NCBI RefSeq assembly: GCF_021021435.1 | Contig: NZ_JAINWI010000011.1 | Span: forward strand, 1 to 64,000 | Source of the DNA: Seohaeicola saemankumensis | GTDB lineage: Bacteria; Pseudomonadota; Alphaproteobacteria; Rhodobacterales; Rhodobacteraceae | Direction: 5' to 3' | Length of the DNA: 64,000 nucleotides | Part shown: in pieces, positions 61,531 to 64,000 of the stretch | Position numbering within the stretch: the stretch's first letter is position 1 | Layout: every line of letters starts with the position of its first letter | Made by a program: the position numbers and the translations under genes | Notes under the pieces: generated by a model | What the model was told of the DNA's origin: nothing | Databases searched by the model: none | Seen by the model: only the letters and a program-made list of their open reading frames with translations

Positions 61531-61547
61531 TTATGATTTATAGCAAT
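61531..61547 (-). promoter_or_regulatory. shared 17-bp element upstream of CoA ligase
   Basis: On the minus strand this reads ATTGCTATAAATCATAA, matching 58451-58467 at 15 of 17 positions and in the same orientation to its gene, 68 bases before the ligase start. It also lies 51 bases before the divergent DUF3237 gene. Confidence 0.5.
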
Positions 61548-61597
61548 CTTGCATGAAACTCAATCGGCAATCTACTGCCCCAGTTGCGGAAACCGCC

Positions 61598-62068
61598 ATG
61601 ACCCAGACCCTGCCCAGCCCGAAACTGCGCCACATTTGCGATCTGTTTGTCTTGCTTGATCCAATCCGTGACATGGGCGCTGGGCAAGCCGGACAACGCA
61701 GGATCATACCGATTGTCGGCGGCAGGGTCAGCGGCCCCGCGTTGAACGGTCTTATCCTGAACCTCGGGGCAGACTGGCAGACCATCTGGGCCAATGGGGT
61801 GGCCGAACTGGACACGCGCTATGCGATCGAGACCGAAGACGGCGCAACCATTGAGATCCGCAACTATGGCTATCGTCATGGACCTGCCGAGGTGCTGGCC
61901 GCCATCGCCCGTGGCGAAGAGGTGTCGCCTGACAGTTATTACATGCGCACCCATGCGCGTCTCGAGACCGGCGATCCGCGCTATGACTGGGTGAACCGGA
62001 CGCTGTTTGTAGGCAGCGGCGCGCGCAAGGCCGGACAGGTCGTCGTGTCGCTTTTCGCGCTGGAATAG
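61598..62068 (+). CDS. DUF3237 domain protein
   Basis: A 156-residue beta-barrel-type DUF3237 protein. G-x-R-R-I-I-P-I-V-G-G near 35-45 and G-A-D-W-Q near 58-62 are the family blocks, and Y-Y-M-R-T-H-A-R-L-E-T near 113-123 holds conserved residues. The ATG at 61598 has GGAAA upstream; an ATG at 61553 adds 15 residues without one. The family is linked to aromatic and hydrocarbon breakdown. Divergent from the CoA ligase, which supports a shared job. Confidence 0.85.
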   Translation: MTQTLPSPKLRHICDLFVLLDPIRDMGAGQAGQRRIIPIVGGRVSGPALNGLILNLGADWQTIWANGVAELDTRYAIETEDGATIEIRNYGYRHGPAEVLAAIARGEEVSPDSYYMRTHARLETGDPRYDWVNRTLFVGSGARKAGQVVVSLFALE

Positions 62069-62098
62069 ATCACAGCGCCGCTGGACCTTGGCGCATGA

Positions 62099-62854
62099 GT
62101 GGCCGACAGTCAGTCGGATATGAGCCTGATTCTTGTCATCATCGCCTTTGCCCTTGGCGGTATCCTGAAAGGGGCCACAGGTGCCGGTGCGCCTGTGATT
62201 GCCGTACCCGTGATGACGATCTTTTTCGGTGCACCTTTCGCCGTCGCCGTTTTCGCGATCCCCAATCTGGTGACGAATATCTGGCAGGGCTGGCTCTATC
62301 GCCACCATGCCCCAAAAGGCCCGCTGATGCTGCGCTTTGCGGTGGCCGGCGCGTTGGGCGCTGGCGTGGGCAGTTTCATGTTGGCTTGGTTGCCTTCCGA
62401 GATGTTGATGTTGACCGTGGCGTTTTCAGTGCTGGCCTATGTCGGCTTTCGTATGCTGCGGCCCGACTGGGTTCTGGTCATGCACAAGGCCGAACGGCTG
62501 GCGGCTCCGATGGGTGTTCTGGGCGGTATTCTGCAAGGAGCCGCGGGCTTGTCTGCACCCGTATCGCTAAGTTTTCTGAACGCAATCAAGCTGGAAAGAC
62601 CGCAATTCATCGTCACCATCTCGGTATTCTTTTTCGCGATGGCGCTGGTGCAGATTCCGCTTCTGACCGTACTGGGCATCCTGACAGGCGAGCGGTTTTT
62701 GCTTAGCTGTCTGGCGCTGATCCCGCTGATGGTCGCGATGCCGCTGGGCGCGTGGCTGGCGCGGCGTATTGCCGCCAACGCCTTTGACCGCGTGATACTT
62801 GGCTTGCTGCTGATCCTGTCGCTGCGGCTGATCTGGCAGGCGCTGGCGGGCTGA
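62099..62854 (+). CDS. TauE/SafE family membrane protein
   Basis: A 251-residue protein with about eight membrane segments and the family's G-x-x-K-G-A-T-G-A-G-A-P near residues 20-31 (first repeat) and G-G-I-L-Q-G-A-A-G-L-S-A near 143-154. The GTG at 62099 is used; an ATG at 62120 is an equally good start. It follows DUF3237 by 30 bases on the same strand. It may export a sulfur or carboxylate by-product of the neighbouring pathway. Confidence 0.82.
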   Translation: MADSQSDMSLILVIIAFALGGILKGATGAGAPVIAVPVMTIFFGAPFAVAVFAIPNLVTNIWQGWLYRHHAPKGPLMLRFAVAGALGAGVGSFMLAWLPSEMLMLTVAFSVLAYVGFRMLRPDWVLVMHKAERLAAPMGVLGGILQGAAGLSAPVSLSFLNAIKLERPQFIVTISVFFFAMALVQIPLLTVLGILTGERFLLSCLALIPLMVAMPLGAWLARRIAANAFDRVILGLLLILSLRLIWQALAG

Positions 62855-62991
62855 GTCTGCTCCTTGGATCACCCTGGAACCGGCGCGCCACTGTCGGCAT
62901 TTTGATTTGCAAAAAGACGCAACCGGCAGCATAGCCGGACCCAAAGCAAGGGAATGAACCTTGCGGATGAGGCACGAAAGGATCGAAGGTC

Positions 62992-63612
62992 ATGTGGTTT
63001 TTGCCCGCATTTTCTACGTGTGCCCTGCTTGTGGTCTTGGCACAGTCAGCGGCCGCAGCCCCAACGCAATGCACGACCAAGATTGACAGCGAGTCCGTCA
63101 CCATCTTTTATGACGATGCCGAACCGACCTATTCCTCGTTCCGCGAGCGGTATTTTACCCGTAGCAACACTTGCCCGGGTGCTGTGGTGATCACCTATCT
63201 GATGCCGGATCTGACAGCCGAAGAGCGGCAGGTCTTTTGCGCCAATTACGATCCCGAAACGCGCAGCCATTCTATGCCCGCGCAAGGCAGCCGAGACGCT
63301 TTTGGTCGTTGCGAGAAGCCTTCCAACACCTGCAAACTGGTAAACACTACAAAGCAGGAAGCCCTTTCGCTTGTGGGGATCGGCGAACAGGCCGAAAAGG
63401 GCACGCTCGGAGGGCGCTTGTCCTCGACCGTATCCGCGGTCACGCATAGTTCGGGCGCGATGGTTCTGTCAGGCAATGCGGGCAGCATCTCGAGCCTGCT
63501 GACCACGGCGGGAACCGGCATCGGCACCGCCCTCAGCACACCTGCCGTTCTGGTGGGTGCTGCTGCAAGCGTTGTTGTGATTGGCGGTGCCGTCTATCTA
63601 TGCAGTGAATAG
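62992..63612 (+). CDS. secreted protein of unknown function
   Basis: A 206-residue protein with a signal peptide ending S-A-A-A-A near residue 23. The middle (about 25-125) has six cysteines that could pair as disulfides in the periplasm (C-T-T, T-C-P-G, F-C-A-N, R-C-E-K, T-C-K-L). The last 55 residues are small and hydrophobic (G/A/S/T/V-rich), probably a membrane anchor ending C-S-E. AAGG lies just upstream of the ATG. No known family is recognised. Confidence 0.6.
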   Translation: MWFLPAFSTCALLVVLAQSAAAAPTQCTTKIDSESVTIFYDDAEPTYSSFRERYFTRSNTCPGAVVITYLMPDLTAEERQVFCANYDPETRSHSMPAQGSRDAFGRCEKPSNTCKLVNTTKQEALSLVGIGEQAEKGTLGGRLSSTVSAVTHSSGAMVLSGNAGSISSLLTTAGTGIGTALSTPAVLVGAAASVVVIGGAVYLCSE

Positions 63613-64000
63613 CGGCGCGTGAAGCGGGCTGTCAGGGCCATGAGGCCTGGGGCACTTGGGCCGATTTCAGGCTGTTTATCGGCAATTGTTGCAAGTTGGC
63701 CGCGCAAAACGGTGTCACAGGAAACCCGTCCTCTTTGATATGCATGATTTTTTTGACCATTTGTTTAATTTTAGAAAAACTACTTGATCTGCCCATTGTC
63801 GACAGCGTCGAAATTCTGTAGGTGTCGGAACAAGAAATAAGGCAGCATAGCTTACCTTCCTCTGTTTGCAGTTTTCTACAGCACGGCGGCCCCCAAAGGG
63901 AACGCGCGTGCGTTTATTGCGTTTACCCTGAGGATCACACAATCAGTTACACGAAAGCGAGCACGGTTTGGCCGCGAAGAAATACACATTCGAAGCACTC
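63613..64000. other. gene-poor stretch at the window edge
   Basis: No convincing gene. A minus-strand frame at 63715-63942 (75 residues, basic) lacks a ribosome site and family features. 63750-63800 is AT-rich and may be promoter DNA. The next gene presumably starts beyond 64000. Confidence 0.4.

Overview
The window looks like a GC-rich alphaproteobacterial chromosome, most probably a member of the Rhodobacteraceae (Roseobacter/Rhodobacter group). The reasons are the block of SPOR lipoprotein, D,D-carboxypeptidase, tmk, holB, tatD and PhnP-like hydrolase, the tamA-tamB pair, the Rhodobacterales-style C-P lyase layout with a DUF1045 gene, and the number of TRAP and ABC uptake systems. This assignment rests on gene content and protein resemblance recalled from memory; no database search was run.

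Positions 1-2.7 kb are an accessory patch ending at tRNA-Ser(TGA). It holds a tandem small-gene pair that could be a toxin C-terminus with its immunity gene, two small proteins of families often seen on mobile elements, and between them an AT-rich gene for an unknown membrane protein. Positions 3.1-15.7 kb are core genome: envelope and peptidoglycan genes, thymidylate kinase, DNA polymerase III delta', TatD, a PhnP-family hydrolase, an AEC transporter and the TamA/TamB machine.

Positions 15.7-29.5 kb form a complete phosphonate island: C-P lyase core phnGHIJ, ATPase-like phnK and phnL, phnN, two different phnM genes, DUF1045, the regulator phnF, a hexapeptide acetyltransferase, and the ABC importer phnCDE1E2. 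The units are arranged divergently and convergently around short control regions in which I see palindromes and one Pho-box-like site. phnP is not in the island, but a PhnP-family protein lies about 8 kb upstream. A shattered flavin amine oxidase pseudogene sits just upstream of phnC.

Positions 30.3-35.0 kb encode a YhaN/SbcC-like ATPase and an SbcD/YhaO-like nuclease. Positions 35.1-41.4 kb encode a TRAP uptake operon (P, Q, M), a gamma-glutamyltransferase-like enzyme, a TauE/SafE exporter and a convergent FCD-type GntR regulator. Near-identical TTGTAYACAA palindromes precede both the TRAP operon and the regulator gene, which suggests one regulon.

Positions 41.5-50.2 kb are mixed metabolic genes: an RNA methyltransferase, a PhyH dioxygenase, an MFS exporter, an alcohol dehydrogenase with an enolase-superfamily dehydratase, an ArsR regulator, a CobW GTPase and a YtcJ-like amidohydrolase. 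A 19-bp perfect inverted repeat next to a start-less gene fragment follows. Positions 50.6-56.2 kb are a five-gene peptide-type ABC importer. Positions 56.2-62.1 kb look like a small catabolic cluster: a LysR regulator divergent from a cytochrome P450 with an unusual I-helix, an orphan TRAP binding protein, a feruloyl-CoA-synthase-like ligase and a DUF3237 protein. A shared 17-bp element precedes the TRAP protein and the ligase. The window ends with a second TauE/SafE protein, a secreted protein of unknown function and a gene-poor stretch.
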